Positions 1-6,741 of a DNA stretch of 6,741 nucleotides are shown one piece after another. This stretch comes from Filomicrobium sp. (GTDB taxonomy: Bacteria > Pseudomonadota > Alphaproteobacteria > Rhizobiales > Hyphomicrobiaceae). Under the pieces are notes generated by a model. The model did no database searches, had not been told where the DNA came from, and saw nothing but the letters and a program-made list of their open reading frames with translations. How positions within the stretch are numbered: the first letter of the stretch is position 1; every line of letters begins with the position of its first letter. The position numbers and the translations under genes were made by a program. Location of the stretch: the NCBI GenBank assembly GCA_030607105.1, contig JAUWFF010000064.1:1-6741 (forward strand), given 5' to 3'.

Positions 1-481
1 TGATTCATGAGGAGTATCATTCAAGGTTACGGGCTTCTTGTGCTTTTCGCCGCAAGTAGCGGCATGGATGTGAATGGCAAATTCTCGAAGGGGTTAGTTC
101 TAGAAAGGAATACTTCGTTGGCGGTTGCCGAAGAAAGAAAGCGCAGTCGGTGAAAGGTTATTCGAACGGATGATTGGCGCCCCAATTCCGGAGCTCTGTA
201 TCATCGGGTGAGCTGGGGATAAATCGCCAAGAATTACCGCGATGAGCTGGCGAAAACTTCTATCGTCTGAAGACGGTCCGGTCGATTTCGGAAAATGAGA
301 TTCCGGTCATGCAAACGGAAGAAGATTCCTGGCTGAAGTCAGCCTTGGAAACTCTGCTCGATAGGGAGATCGACTCAGCATACGTCGGGTGCTTTCCGGA
401 TAGCTCTGAGGTCGATTAATCCGAAGAAGTCGAAAATTGAGGCTGTCGCAATAGCGTTATGGTCTCCTTCGCGACAATCTT
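1..481. other. Unassigned region beyond the gltA terminator
   Basis: I recognise no gene here. All three plus-strand frames are broken by stops every few dozen codons, and no long open frame is seen on the minus strand. The longest pieces are a plus-strand frame at 7-153 (48 codons from ATG, with a hydrophobic stretch GYGLLVLFAAS near its N-terminus that could be a signal-like segment) and a plus-strand stop-to-stop frame at 246-419 with an acidic C-terminal part (internal ATG at 309; contains EEDSWLKSALETLLDREID). Neither has a recognisable motif or a convincing ribosome binding site. The region also reads less like the strongly GC-biased coding sequence next to it. It may be intergenic DNA or an old, heavily decayed gene. 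The inverted pair TGTCGC/GCGACA around 444-476 has a long loop and is probably chance. Confidence 0.5.
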
Positions 482-508
482 AAAAAACCGCCGGATTCCT
501 ACCGGCCG
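482..508 (-). terminator. Rho-independent terminator of gltA
   Basis: Read on the minus strand, a GC-rich stem (CGGCCGG pairing with CCGGCGG, one mismatch, 7-nt loop TAGGAAT) is followed directly by six T residues. It starts about 43 bp after the gltA stop codon and faces the right way to end the gltA transcript. The reverse direction has no T-run, so it is one-directional. Confidence 0.8.
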
Positions 509-550
509 TGCTTGATTTGAATTGCTCTCATCTATCGTCAAGAGCCGGGC

Positions 551-1867
551 TTATCCGCGCTCGGAACGAGGGACGAAGGCGCGTTGAGCGTCACCAATGT
601 AGAGCTGGCGCGGACGGCCGATGCGCTGCTCTGGATCCTCTATCATTTCCTTCCACTGGGCGACCCATCCGACGGTGCGTGCGACGGCGAAAAGGACTGT
701 GAACATCTCGACGGGGAAGCCGATGGCCCGGAGCGTGATGCCGGAATAGAAGTCAATGTTAGGGTAGAGTTTCTTTTCAACAAAGTACTCGTCTTCCCGC
801 GCGATGCGCTCAAGCTCCATAGCAACTTTGAGCAATGGCTCATCACGAATGCCGAGGGCGTCCAGAACCTCGTGGCAGGTTGACTGCATAACCTTCGCGC
901 GCGGGTCATAGTTCTTGTAGACCCGGTGGCCGAAGCCCATCAGGCGGAAGCCGGATGTTTTGTCCTTAGCCTTCTCGACGTACTCGGGAATGCGATCGAC
1001 GGTTCCGATTTCCTGAAGCATATTGAGTGCCGCTTCGTTGGCGCCGCCGTGGGCCGGGCCCCACAGGCAGGCGATGCCCGCGGCGATGCAGGCAAATGGA
1101 TTGGCGCCAGAGGAGCCGGCCAAGCGTACGGTGGACGTCGAGGCGTTTTGTTCGTGGTCTGCGTGCAAAATAAAAATGCGGTCTAGGGCGCGGGCTATGA
1201 CGGGATTGACGGTGAAAGGTTCGCACGGGACTGCGAAGCACATTTGCAGGAAATTGCTGGTGTAATCCAAGTCGTTGCGTGGGTAGATGAACGGCTGGCC
1301 AACGGAGTACTTGTAGGCCATGGCGGCGATGGTCGGCATCTTGGCGATGAGGCGGCGGGCGGCGACAGTACGTTGCCAAGGGTCGTTGATGTCAGTGGAG
1401 TCGTGATAGAATGCCGACAGCGCGCCGACGACGCCACACATCACAGCCATCGGATGGGCGTCACGCCGGAAGCCCGTATAAAAACGCGTCATCTGCTCGT
1501 GAAGCATCGTGTGATTGGTGATGGCTTCTTCGAATTCGTCGTATTCGCGCTGGGTCGGCAGGTCTCCGTATAATAAAAGGTAACAGACCTCGATGAAGTT
1601 CGATTCCTCAGCGAGTTGGTCAATAGGGTAGCCGCGATGCAGCAGTATGCCTTTGTCGCCATCGATGTAGGTTATTTTCGATGAGCAGTTTGCCGTCGAG
1701 GTAAAGCCTGGGTCGTAGTTGAAACAGCCCGATTCTTTATAGAGTTTGCCGACATCAATCACGTCTGGCCCGAGCGTGCCTGAGCGGACGGGCATGTTGA
1801 TGGCGGAGTCCTTGACCCGAATGGTGGCCATGGGGGAAGTGCCGGAGCCGGTGTCATGAGAATTCAT
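551..1867 (-). CDS. gltA: Citrate synthase (type II, TCA cycle entry)
   Basis: Cytosolic enzyme that condenses oxaloacetate with acetyl-CoA to give citrate and CoA, the first step of the TCA cycle. With the start chosen here it has 438 residues, close to the usual length of Gram-negative hexameric citrate synthases. The N-terminal beta domain (about 15-75, with [18 protein letters not shown]) typical of the larger bacterial type II enzymes is present. The catalytic triad is visible: His273 in [11 protein letters not shown], His314 in [14 protein letters not shown] and Asp372 in YPNIDFYSG. The substrate-binding [14 protein letters not shown] block and the C-terminal [11 protein letters not shown] are also intact. 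I chose the ATG at 1867 because AAGGGA lies 8 nt upstream. The open frame extends to an ATG at 1930 (459 aa) with only a weak ribosome site, and an ATG at 1831 has none. The gene is separated from gltX by a long gap and probably has its own promoter. Family assignment is near certain; only the start is open. Confidence 0.97.
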   Translation of the reverse strand: MNSHDTGSGTSPMATIRVKDSAINMPVRSGTLGPDVIDVGKLYKESGCFNYDPGFTSTANCSSKITYIDGDKGILLHRGYPIDQLAEESNFIEVCYLLLYGDLPTQREYDEFEEAITNHTMLHEQMTRFYTGFRRDAHPMAVMCGVVGALSAFYHDSTDINDPWQRTVAARRLIAKMPTIAAMAYKYSVGQPFIYPRNDLDYTSNFLQMCFAVPCEPFTVNPVIARALDRIFILHADHEQNASTSTVRLAGSSGANPFACIAAGIACLWGPAHGGANEAALNMLQEIGTVDRIPEYVEKAKDKTSGFRLMGFGHRVYKNYDPRAKVMQSTCHEVLDALGIRDEPLLKVAMELERIAREDEYFVEKKLYPNIDFYSGITLRAIGFPVEMFTVLFAVARTVGWVAQWKEMIEDPEQRIGRPRQLYIGDAQRAFVPRSERG

Positions 1868-1875
1868 CGGGCGGT

Positions 1876-1881
1876 TCCCTT
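1876..1881 (-). promoter_or_regulatory. Ribosome binding site deciding the gltA start
   Basis: AAGGGA on the minus strand lies 8 nt before the ATG at 1867. It favours that start over the upstream ATG at 1930 (preceded only by CAGAG) and the downstream ATG at 1831 (preceded by C-rich sequence). Confidence 0.6.
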
Positions 1882-2071
1882 TCGAAACGTGACTGAGATG
1901 CGTCGCGGAGGCCGGTGTCGTGGTGGCCATCTCTGACAGACCGACGCGGATAATGGGGCGTGGTAGCTGACATTCGCACCTGCGACAAGATAACCGTTGG
2001 CAGGGTATCGTGGGTCTCGCGTGGATGTCGGACTGCGTGTTTACGGCAAATTGTGCAGTGCGGAAAGACTT

Positions 2072-2096
2072 GCCCGGAAATTATTGTTTCCTGGGC
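2072..2096. repeat. Inverted repeat (hairpin) between gltX and gltA
   Basis: Left arm GCCCGGAAA and right arm TTTCCTGGGC pair over nine base pairs with a single bulged base, around the 6-nt loop TTATTG. Neither side is followed by a T-run, so it is not a standard intrinsic terminator. It lies about 205 bp before the gltA start and could be a leader structure, an operator, or a terminator that works without a T-run. Confidence 0.6.
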
Positions 2097-2244
2097 ATAA
2101 ATTTACGGGTATTGCCAGGCGCCGTCGCAGATAGACACGTGCCTGCGGGCTTGGTTTCGTCGGTGAACGAGGGGTGGTTAATGCCCAAAGTTTAGGCGGT
2201 TTGGATGCTGCCTGGCGCCGCCGGAGGGCTCGCAGCCGCCATCT

Positions 2245-3687
2245 CTATGTGGCCGTAGCTTGTTTCAATCGTTCCAAAGTCTCGTCTTTGCCGAGAACCG
2301 CCATGACGTCGAAAATTGACGGCGATACCGTGGTGCCGGTTAGTGCGGCGCGCAAAGGCTGGGCGATTTTGCCAAGTTTTAGACCTTCAGTCTCCGCGAA
2401 ATCACGGATCTCGGCTTCGAGGGGCTCGGCGGCCCAGTCGGGAAGTTCCTGGAGATTGAGCGCTAGCTTGCCGAGTAACTCCCGTGTTGGGCCATCCAGC
2501 AGTTTGGCGGCTTTGTCGTCATAGACCAGTGGATGTTCCGCCCAAAGGAATTTTGCGCCTTCAAGGAAATCGAGAAGCGTTTTGGAGCGCTCCTTCATAG
2601 CGGGAATGAATGCGCGCAGCTTGTCGGCTGCGCCGGCGGCAAATGCCTTCAAGATCCGCTGGCCTTCAGGTATGTAAGGCAGAAGAGCTTCGATGCGGCG
2701 GAACAATTCATCATCATCGCTGTTGCGAATCCAGTGAGCGTTTATGGCTTCGAGTTTTTGGATATCGAAGCGTGCCGGCGCCTTGTTGATGGCGTCGATT
2801 TCGAACCATTCGACCAGTTGGTCGGTGGAGAAAACCTCATCATCTCCGTGGCTCCAGCCCAGACGGACGAGGTAGTTGCGCATTGCGACGGGTAAGTATC
2901 CCAATTCGCGGTAGGCTTCGGCGCGGAGTGCGCCGTGACGCTTGGAGAGCTTGGCACCGTCGGATCCGTGGATTAGGGGGACGTGCGCCCAGCGAGGGAC
3001 CTGCCAACCCATCAATTGGTAGATCTGTGTCTGGCGGGCGGCGTTGGTGAGGTGATCAACACCGCGGATGACATGCGTGACGCCCATATCGTGGTCATCG
3101 ACGACGACCGCGAGATTGTACGTCGGGGAGCCATCAGAGCGCAGGATGATGAGGTCATCGAGATCCTTGTTGGCGTAGGTGACTTCGCCTTGGACGTGAT
3201 CTTTGATAATGGTCTGGCCCTCTTTGGGGGCGCGCAATCGGATTACGAAGGGGGCGTCTTCCGGGGCCTCGCTTGGATCACGGTCGCGCCACGGAGAGAC
3301 AACCCTGAACGAGCGCTTTTCTTCCTCGGCGGCCTCGCGCATGGCGGCGAGTTCCGGCTGTGTGAGGTAGCAACGATACGCGTTGCCGGTGGCAAGCAGC
3401 TCGTCAGCGACCTGACGATGGCGATCAGCGCGGTTATATTGGGAGACGGGGTCTCCATCCCAGTTCAGTTCCAGCCAGCGAAGGCCATCAAGGATCGCTT
3501 CGACGGCTTCTGCGGAGTTGCGTTCACGGTCGGTATCCTCGATGCGAAGAACAAACTTGCCGCCTTTTGCCTTGGCATAGAGCCAGTTGAAAAGGGCGGT
3601 GCGGGCACCGCCGATGTGCAAGAATCCCGTTGGCGACGGGGCAAAGCGGACGACGACGTTGTCATTGGGGGCATTGTTTTGTGTCAT
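2245..3687 (-). CDS. gltX: Glutamyl-tRNA synthetase
   Basis: Class I aminoacyl-tRNA synthetase that charges tRNA-Glu with glutamate in the cytosol. The product has 480 residues, normal for bacterial GluRS. The N-terminal Rossmann fold shows the HIGH-type signature in [18 protein letters not shown] (HIGG at 24-27), followed by LRIEDTD (48-53). The [19 protein letters not shown] and [12 protein letters not shown] blocks lie around 184-215, and the KMSKS-type loop is AKLSKRHG (KLSKR at 246-250). The helical anticodon-binding half follows. The zinc-binding cysteines that E. coli GluRS has after about residue 98 are absent (only one Cys, in YRCYLTQ), so this is a zinc-less form. The open frame runs back to an ATG at 3792, but I chose 3687 because homology begins just after it, a modest GGGA lies 9 nt upstream, and the extra 35 residues are not typical of the family. 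Alphaproteobacteria often carry a second gltX-like copy, so discriminating versus non-discriminating specificity cannot be told from this gene alone. Confidence 0.97.
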   Translation of the reverse strand: MTQNNAPNDNVVVRFAPSPTGFLHIGGARTALFNWLYAKAKGGKFVLRIEDTDRERNSAEAVEAILDGLRWLELNWDGDPVSQYNRADRHRQVADELLATGNAYRCYLTQPELAAMREAAEEEKRSFRVVSPWRDRDPSEAPEDAPFVIRLRAPKEGQTIIKDHVQGEVTYANKDLDDLIILRSDGSPTYNLAVVVDDHDMGVTHVIRGVDHLTNAARQTQIYQLMGWQVPRWAHVPLIHGSDGAKLSKRHGALRAEAYRELGYLPVAMRNYLVRLGWSHGDDEVFSTDQLVEWFEIDAINKAPARFDIQKLEAINAHWIRNSDDDELFRRIEALLPYIPEGQRILKAFAAGAADKLRAFIPAMKERSKTLLDFLEGAKFLWAEHPLVYDDKAAKLLDGPTRELLGKLALNLQELPDWAAEPLEAEIRDFAETEGLKLGKIAQPLRAALTGTTVSPSIFDVMAVLGKDETLERLKQATAT

Positions 3688-3828
3688 GGCAGCAGGTCCC
3701 GTCTGGTTGAGCCGCTGCACGCATGCGGCCGCTGATTTCGCAATCGAGGCGATGTAGCATGCGTGGGGGTAGCTGTTTAGAAGCAAGGCCACGCGATGCC
3801 GGGAGACCTTAGCGACTCAGAGACGTAG

Positions 3829-4632
3829 GAGGGAAGGTCACTGCTGGCGGAGGCGCCACTTAGGACTTATCAATTTCACCAGGCACAACATTTTTCCTCG
3901 CTGCCAAATTTTTTGAAGCTTCTATCTGCAACTTTTTTGAGATGCCGGCGTTGTTGGCGACGCTGGTTTTGATGCCTTTCGGGCCGGAGGCTATGGCGCT
4001 TGTATTGAGGGTGTCGGGGCTTGAGATAATGGCGCACGTGGATGTGGCGAGCCTTGAGGGGGCGGTGAGCCGTGTGCCGGCGATATCGATTACTTTCAGT
4101 TGTGCCGATGGTTGCGGACGGTCTCTGGCATTGTCTGTTGCTCCACCATTGGCGGCTTTTGGGTCTTGTTGCAATCTCTGTGGGGGCGTCCGGGTTTTTT
4201 GATAGGCGATAAGCGGCGGTTTGTTGTCTTGCGGGATGGAGCTGGCAAGCTATTCGGGTTGAAGTCGGGGTCCTCCAAGCACGAGCTGTCGCAATGGCTG
4301 GCGCGCAAGGGGGATTACCGTGAGGTTGGTGAGGGCGGGCTGGATGGGGCTCTCAAATGTGATGGCGTTGGATATGTGGGAAATCGCAACCGGTGGTGAT
4401 CGGTGTCTCGCGTCATCCAGCTGCACTGCGCAAAGATTGTTTACGGGCCTACATCCTGATTTCAAAGGTCGATTAGCGGCTGCCGTGCCGGAAGCCGAGC
4501 TTTATCATGGACCGTGCGCGAAGCTTAATTCAGGGGACACTCGCGATCTTCATTGGTGCAGATGGGTCGTGTCGCAGTACGATCGTGACAGAGACCTTGG
4601 GTCGCCGGCCGTGGTCACGCGCGGTTCATTAG
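3829..4632 (+). pseudogene. comEC: Decayed 3' remnant of comEC (DNA-uptake channel)
   Basis: ComEC is the inner-membrane channel that passes single-stranded DNA into the cytoplasm during natural transformation. No intact frame is present, but ComEC-like segments follow one another in the right order across shifting plus-strand frames. About 3838-3930 gives SLLAEAPLRTYQFHQ. At 3942-4090 are MPALLATLVLMPFGPEAMAL and SLEGAVSRVPAISI, the end of the membrane domain. About 4091-4190 gives GLWHCLLLHHWRLLGLVAIS. About 4191-4377 gives FVVLRDGAGKL, KHELSQWLARKGD and KCDGVG. At 4378-4632 are VSRHPAALRKDC, then an in-frame TAG at 4474, then ETLGRRPWSR and a terminal TAG. That makes at least four frame changes and one nonsense codon. 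The N-terminal two thirds or so (OB-like domain and most membrane helices) are missing. The position, divergent from gltX and convergent with lexA (21 bp between stops), is where rhizobial relatives have intact comEC. The match is from memory of the family, not from an alignment. Confidence 0.75.
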
Positions 4633-4653
4633 ATTGGTTGTGGTTGGGGCCTG

Positions 4654-5361
4654 CTAGTAGCGCCGGATCAAGCCTACGAGCCGACCTTGAATATCGACCT
4701 GGTCAGGGCTGAACACCCGTGTTTCATAGGCGGGGTTTGCTGCTTCTAGGGCAATGGAGGCGCCCTTCTTGCGAAGGCGCTTCAAAGTTGCCTCTTCCTT
4801 TTCGACAAGTGCAACGACGATGTCCCCATTTTGTGCCGTGTCAGCGCGCCGAACGATAACCGTGTCGCCATCGTGAATGCCAGCCTCGATCATTGAATCG
4901 CCGCGAACTTCGAGGGCGAAATGCTCGCCGCCTGATAGCAGATCGGGCGGACAGTCAATGTCGTGGGTATGGTCTTGGATTGCGCTGATCGGCGTACCTG
5001 CAGCGATGCGGCCCATCACTGGCACAGGGATGGACTGAGATTGGAGAATGCTGGGTTCAGGCATTGGCGCTGCAGGCATTGGGGTCAGTTTGCGCTCGAT
5101 CCCACTGCTAGCCTCACCACCAAGCTGGAGCGCCGGGACCTCGCTGCCTTCCGGCAGTTTTATCACTTCGATGGCGCGGGCACGGTGGGGCAGGCGGCGA
5201 ATGAACCCGCGCTCGACAAGGGCGGTTATCAAGCGATGGATGCCTGACTTTGACTTGAGTTCGAGGGCGTTCTTCATTTCGTCAAAGGAGGGAGGGACGC
5301 CAGTCTTCTGCAGCCGTTCATGAATGAACAGCAAGAGATCCTTTTGCTTCTGTGTCAGCAT
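4654..5361 (-). CDS. lexA: LexA SOS-response repressor / self-cleaving protease
   Basis: Represses DNA-damage genes and is inactivated when RecA-ssDNA filaments stimulate its self-cleavage. The product has 235 residues, the length usual in alphaproteobacteria and longer than E. coli LexA because of an extended linker (about 70-113). The N-terminal winged-helix domain starts [13 protein letters not shown], with the recognition-helix region around [19 protein letters not shown]. The C-terminal S24-type peptidase domain has the Ala121-Gly122 cleavage site in GRIAAGTPI, the nucleophile Ser156 in [10 protein letters not shown] and the general base Lys194 in [12 protein letters not shown]. The 35-residue gap from cleavage site to serine equals that of the E. 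coli protein. The ATG at 5361 is preceded by GAGG at 5 nt and AAGGAG at 12 nt. A LexA box lies 73 bp upstream, so the gene is autoregulated. It follows moeA in the same direction but probably has its own promoter. Confidence 0.97.
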   Translation of the reverse strand: MLTQKQKDLLLFIHERLQKTGVPPSFDEMKNALELKSKSGIHRLITALVERGFIRRLPHRARAIEVIKLPEGSEVPALQLGGEASSGIERKLTPMPAAPMPEPSILQSQSIPVPVMGRIAAGTPISAIQDHTHDIDCPPDLLSGGEHFALEVRGDSMIEAGIHDGDTVIVRRADTAQNGDIVVALVEKEEATLKRLRKKGASIALEAANPAYETRVFSPDQVDIQGRLVGLIRRY

Positions 5362-5425
5362 TGCGGCCTCGTGCTCCTTGCTGCCGGTTTGCCTAAGCAG
5401 GCTTCATTGCACAAACCATGAACGT

Positions 5426-5454
5426 ACCATAACTGTTCATGAGGCGTTCCGCAA
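5426..5454 (-). promoter_or_regulatory. Candidate lexA promoter
   Basis: On the minus strand TTGCGG (complement of 5449-5454) and TATGGT (complement of 5426-5431) are separated by exactly 17 bp. They match three of six and four of six positions of the sigma70 consensus. The LexA box lies inside the spacer and touches the -35, which is where a repressor would exclude RNA polymerase. The box supports this placement more than the hexamers do, since they are individually weak. Confidence 0.45.
5435..5449 (-). promoter_or_regulatory. LexA operator (alphaproteobacterial SOS box)
   Basis: The plus strand reads GTTC-ATGAGGC-GTTC, a perfect GTTC-N7-GTTC direct repeat, the LexA site known from Rhizobiales and other alphaproteobacteria. 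It lies in the moeA-lexA gap, 73 bp before the lexA ATG, and predicts negative autoregulation. A further GAAC at 5420-5423 faces the box across 11 bp and might be an extra half-site. Confidence 0.88.
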
Positions 5455-5469
5455 CCCTATGCAACACAT

Positions 5470-6675
5470 TCAAAAACCTATTGGCAGGACTGTGACTTTC
5501 TCACCAGCAACCAATGCGGCGGCGCCAGGGGGACGGACGATCAAGGCATTCGAACTGGCCAGCACAGATAGAAGCGAACTGTCCTGGCTTTCGGCGGGCG
5601 TAACGACATCTCCGTCGGCTGTGCGTACGAGGCTGGCGCGCATGTAATGCTGGCGTGGTCCGTTTCCGTCGAGTGGCGCGGTTAGGTGCGCTTCGAGGGT
5701 ATTTGTTTCGCCGGGGCGGCGGCCACTTAGGCTGGCAATGAGCGGCTGGACAAAGATGTGGGCGCATACAATGGCGGAGACCGGATTGCCGGGAACGCCA
5801 ACCGCACGCTGATGCAGGCGCTGGGCGAACATGAGCGGCTTACCGGGGCGCATGGCAATTTTCCAGAAATCAAGCTCGAAGCCGGAGTTGGTGAGGGCTT
5901 TTCCGACCAGGTCATGTTCACCTACGGATGCGCCGCCAATGGTAACAACGACATCCGCGTCAGCGGCCTGTTCCAGTTTGTGCCGCAGCTCTTCCAGGGT
6001 GTCGCTGGCGATCCCCAGGAGGCGCGGGCTGCCGCCGGCAGATTTGACCATCGACGCGAGAGCGTAGCTGTTCGAGGCGACGATCTGGCCGGGCCCCGGC
6101 GATGCGCCAGGCTCCACGAGTTCGTCGCCCGTGGCAAGAATTGCGGCCACCGGCTTGCGATGCACCGTGAGTTTGCTGTGACCCATTGCGGCCGCTAGTG
6201 CGATGTGGCGCGGCAGCAGTTGAGTTCCGGCGTCGATGACCTGTTGACCCTTTGAGAAATCACCGCCACTTGGACGGACATGGCCGGGATCGGGAGTACC
6301 TTCGTTGATGCGAACGGTGTTGCCATCGCGTTCGGTGTTCTCCTGGATGACCACAGCATCAGAACCAGAAGGTAGCGGAGCGCCAGTGAAGATGCGCACG
6401 GCCTGACCGTGGGTAACGGTGCCTGTAAAAGGATGTCCGGCGGCGGCAGTTCCGATGATATCTAGGGTGGCTGGCAGGCTGCTAACGTCGTCAAGGCGTA
6501 CAGCATAGCCATCCATGGCGGAGGCATCATAAGGGGGCTGGGTGAGGCGCGCGGTGAGCGGTTCGGCGAGCGTCCTGTTGGCGGCTTCGAGCAGCCCGAC
6601 CTCCTCGCGGGGTGTCGGTTCGGTGCCTGCCAGAATGCGGGCCAAAGCTTCGTCGACCGTCAGTGCGCTTTTCAT
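5470..6675 (-). CDS. moeA: Molybdopterin molybdotransferase MoeA
   Basis: Cytosolic enzyme of molybdenum-cofactor synthesis: it inserts molybdate into adenylated molybdopterin (made by MogA/MoaB-type proteins) to give active Moco. It has 401 residues, full length. Domain order fits MoeA: the N-terminal linker and lid domain with SAMDGYAVR (Asp55, equivalent to the essential Asp59 of E. coli MoeA), a beta-rich section with GAPLPSGSDAVVIQE, the MoCF-binding domain from about 174 to 313 with ILATGDELVEPG, TIGGASVGEHD, MRPGKPLMF and GVPGNPVSA, and the C-terminal beta-barrel domain IV ending in GEKVTVLPIGF. Its ATG overlaps the moaC stop in ATGA and has little ribosome site of its own, which points to translational coupling with moaC. 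No missing key residue was seen. Confidence 0.96.
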   Translation of the reverse strand: MKSALTVDEALARILAGTEPTPREEVGLLEAANRTLAEPLTARLTQPPYDASAMDGYAVRLDDVSSLPATLDIIGTAAAGHPFTGTVTHGQAVRIFTGAPLPSGSDAVVIQENTERDGNTVRINEGTPDPGHVRPSGGDFSKGQQVIDAGTQLLPRHIALAAAMGHSKLTVHRKPVAAILATGDELVEPGASPGPGQIVASNSYALASMVKSAGGSPRLLGIASDTLEELRHKLEQAADADVVVTIGGASVGEHDLVGKALTNSGFELDFWKIAMRPGKPLMFAQRLHQRAVGVPGNPVSAIVCAHIFVQPLIASLSGRRPGETNTLEAHLTAPLDGNGPRQHYMRASLVRTADGDVVTPAESQDSSLLSVLASSNALIVRPPGAAALVAGEKVTVLPIGF

Positions 6676-6741
6676 GGTTGCGGCTCAGCATCGGCACGGT
6701 AGTGGCCCGAGCGGCCGCCGGTCTTTTCAATGAGACGAATG
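6672..6741 (-). CDS. moaC: C-terminal end of MoaC (cyclic pyranopterin monophosphate synthase), partial
   Basis: Only the last 22 codons are in the window; the gene continues past its right edge. The frame reads IRLIEKTGGRSGHYRAD and then a short tail to TGA. It matches the conserved MoaC C-terminus (R-L-hydrophobic-E/A-K-S/T-G-G-K/R-S-G). With MoaA, MoaC makes cyclic pyranopterin monophosphate, the first intermediate of molybdenum-cofactor synthesis. The stop overlaps the moeA start by ATGA, and moaC-moeA is a common alphaproteobacterial pair, often behind trpC. The small size of the visible piece limits certainty, but motif and context agree. Confidence 0.85.
   Translation of the reverse strand, partial: IRLIEKTGGRSGHYRADAEPQP

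Larger units (their letters stand above)
1868..2244. other. gltX-gltA intergenic region and presumed gltA leader
   Basis: This 377-bp gap contains no gene I can support. It should hold the gltA promoter, but I found no sigma70-like -35/-10 pair with good spacing that stands out. Its one clear structure is the hairpin at 2072-2096. No T-run-associated stem that would terminate gltX is evident just after the gltX stop, although the first 60 bp are rich in GGCGGC/GCCGCC words that can fold. Confidence 0.5.

Noticed and set aside
2010..2195. Plus-strand open frame of 61 codons in the gltX-gltA gap
   Set aside because: No ribosome site, no recognisable motif, and it runs through the hairpin at 2072-2096; probably chance.
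2180..2244. GC-rich self-complementary words after the gltX stop as a terminator
   Set aside because: I could not draw one clear stem followed by a T-run on the minus strand.
3725..3732. GCGGCCGC palindrome, also seen near 6187
   Set aside because: Eight-base GC palindromes are expected by chance in GC-rich DNA and the copies share no flanking sequence.
2983..3735. Plus-strand open frame of 250 codons opposite gltX
   Set aside because: It is the antisense shadow of the highly conserved gltX 5' half, common in GC-rich genes, with no recognisable domain of its own.
3860..4174. Minus-strand open frame of 104 codons between gltX and lexA
   Set aside because: It is antisense to the ComEC-like segments, has low-complexity composition and no good ribosome site; the plus-strand reading explains the sequence better.
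4320..4712. Plus-strand open frame of 130 codons
   Set aside because: It spans the comEC remnant in the wrong frame and runs into the 3' end of lexA on the other strand; the ComEC-like reading lies in the neighbouring frames.
5758..6198. Plus-strand open frame of 146 codons opposite moeA
   Set aside because: Antisense shadow of moeA, whose reading has all family motifs.
1..6741. CRISPR array, insertion sequence, tRNA or defence/mobile system
   Set aside because: No regularly spaced repeats, no terminal inverted repeats with transposase motifs, and no tRNA-like T-loop with matching acceptor stem were found; the window is core chromosome.

Overview
The window looks like chromosomal housekeeping DNA from an alphaproteobacterium, most likely order Hyphomicrobiales (Rhizobiales). 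Three things support this: the gene order moaC-moeA-lexA / (comEC) / gltX-gltA, the alphaproteobacterial SOS operator GTTC-N7-GTTC in front of lexA, and the sequence character of the citrate synthase and glutamyl-tRNA synthetase. The genus cannot be fixed from sequence reading alone. All intact genes lie on the minus strand, so transcription runs from right to left.

From right to left: the last 22 codons of moaC (6672-6741) overlap the start of moeA (5470-6675) by the ATGA tetranucleotide, so both molybdenum-cofactor genes belong to one operon. A 108-bp gap with a perfect LexA box and a plausible promoter precedes lexA (4654-5361), the SOS repressor, which therefore probably has its own autoregulated promoter. 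Next comes about 0.8 kb (3829-4632) with no intact gene. On the plus strand it carries the frameshifted remains of the C-terminal part of comEC, the DNA-uptake channel gene that rhizobial relatives have between lexA and gltX. Then follow gltX (2245-3687, glutamyl-tRNA synthetase), a 377-bp gap with a strong hairpin, and gltA (551-1867, citrate synthase), which ends in a clear Rho-independent terminator at 482-508. The left 480 bp hold no gene that I recognise.

Functionally these are independent core genes: molybdopterin metallation, DNA-damage response, tRNA charging and the first step of the TCA cycle. They are linked by conserved synteny rather than by a common pathway. I found no CRISPR array, insertion sequence, tRNA, toxin-antitoxin pair or other mobile or defence system. 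The most informative non-routine observation is the decayed comEC, which suggests loss of ComEC-type natural transformation at this locus in this lineage.
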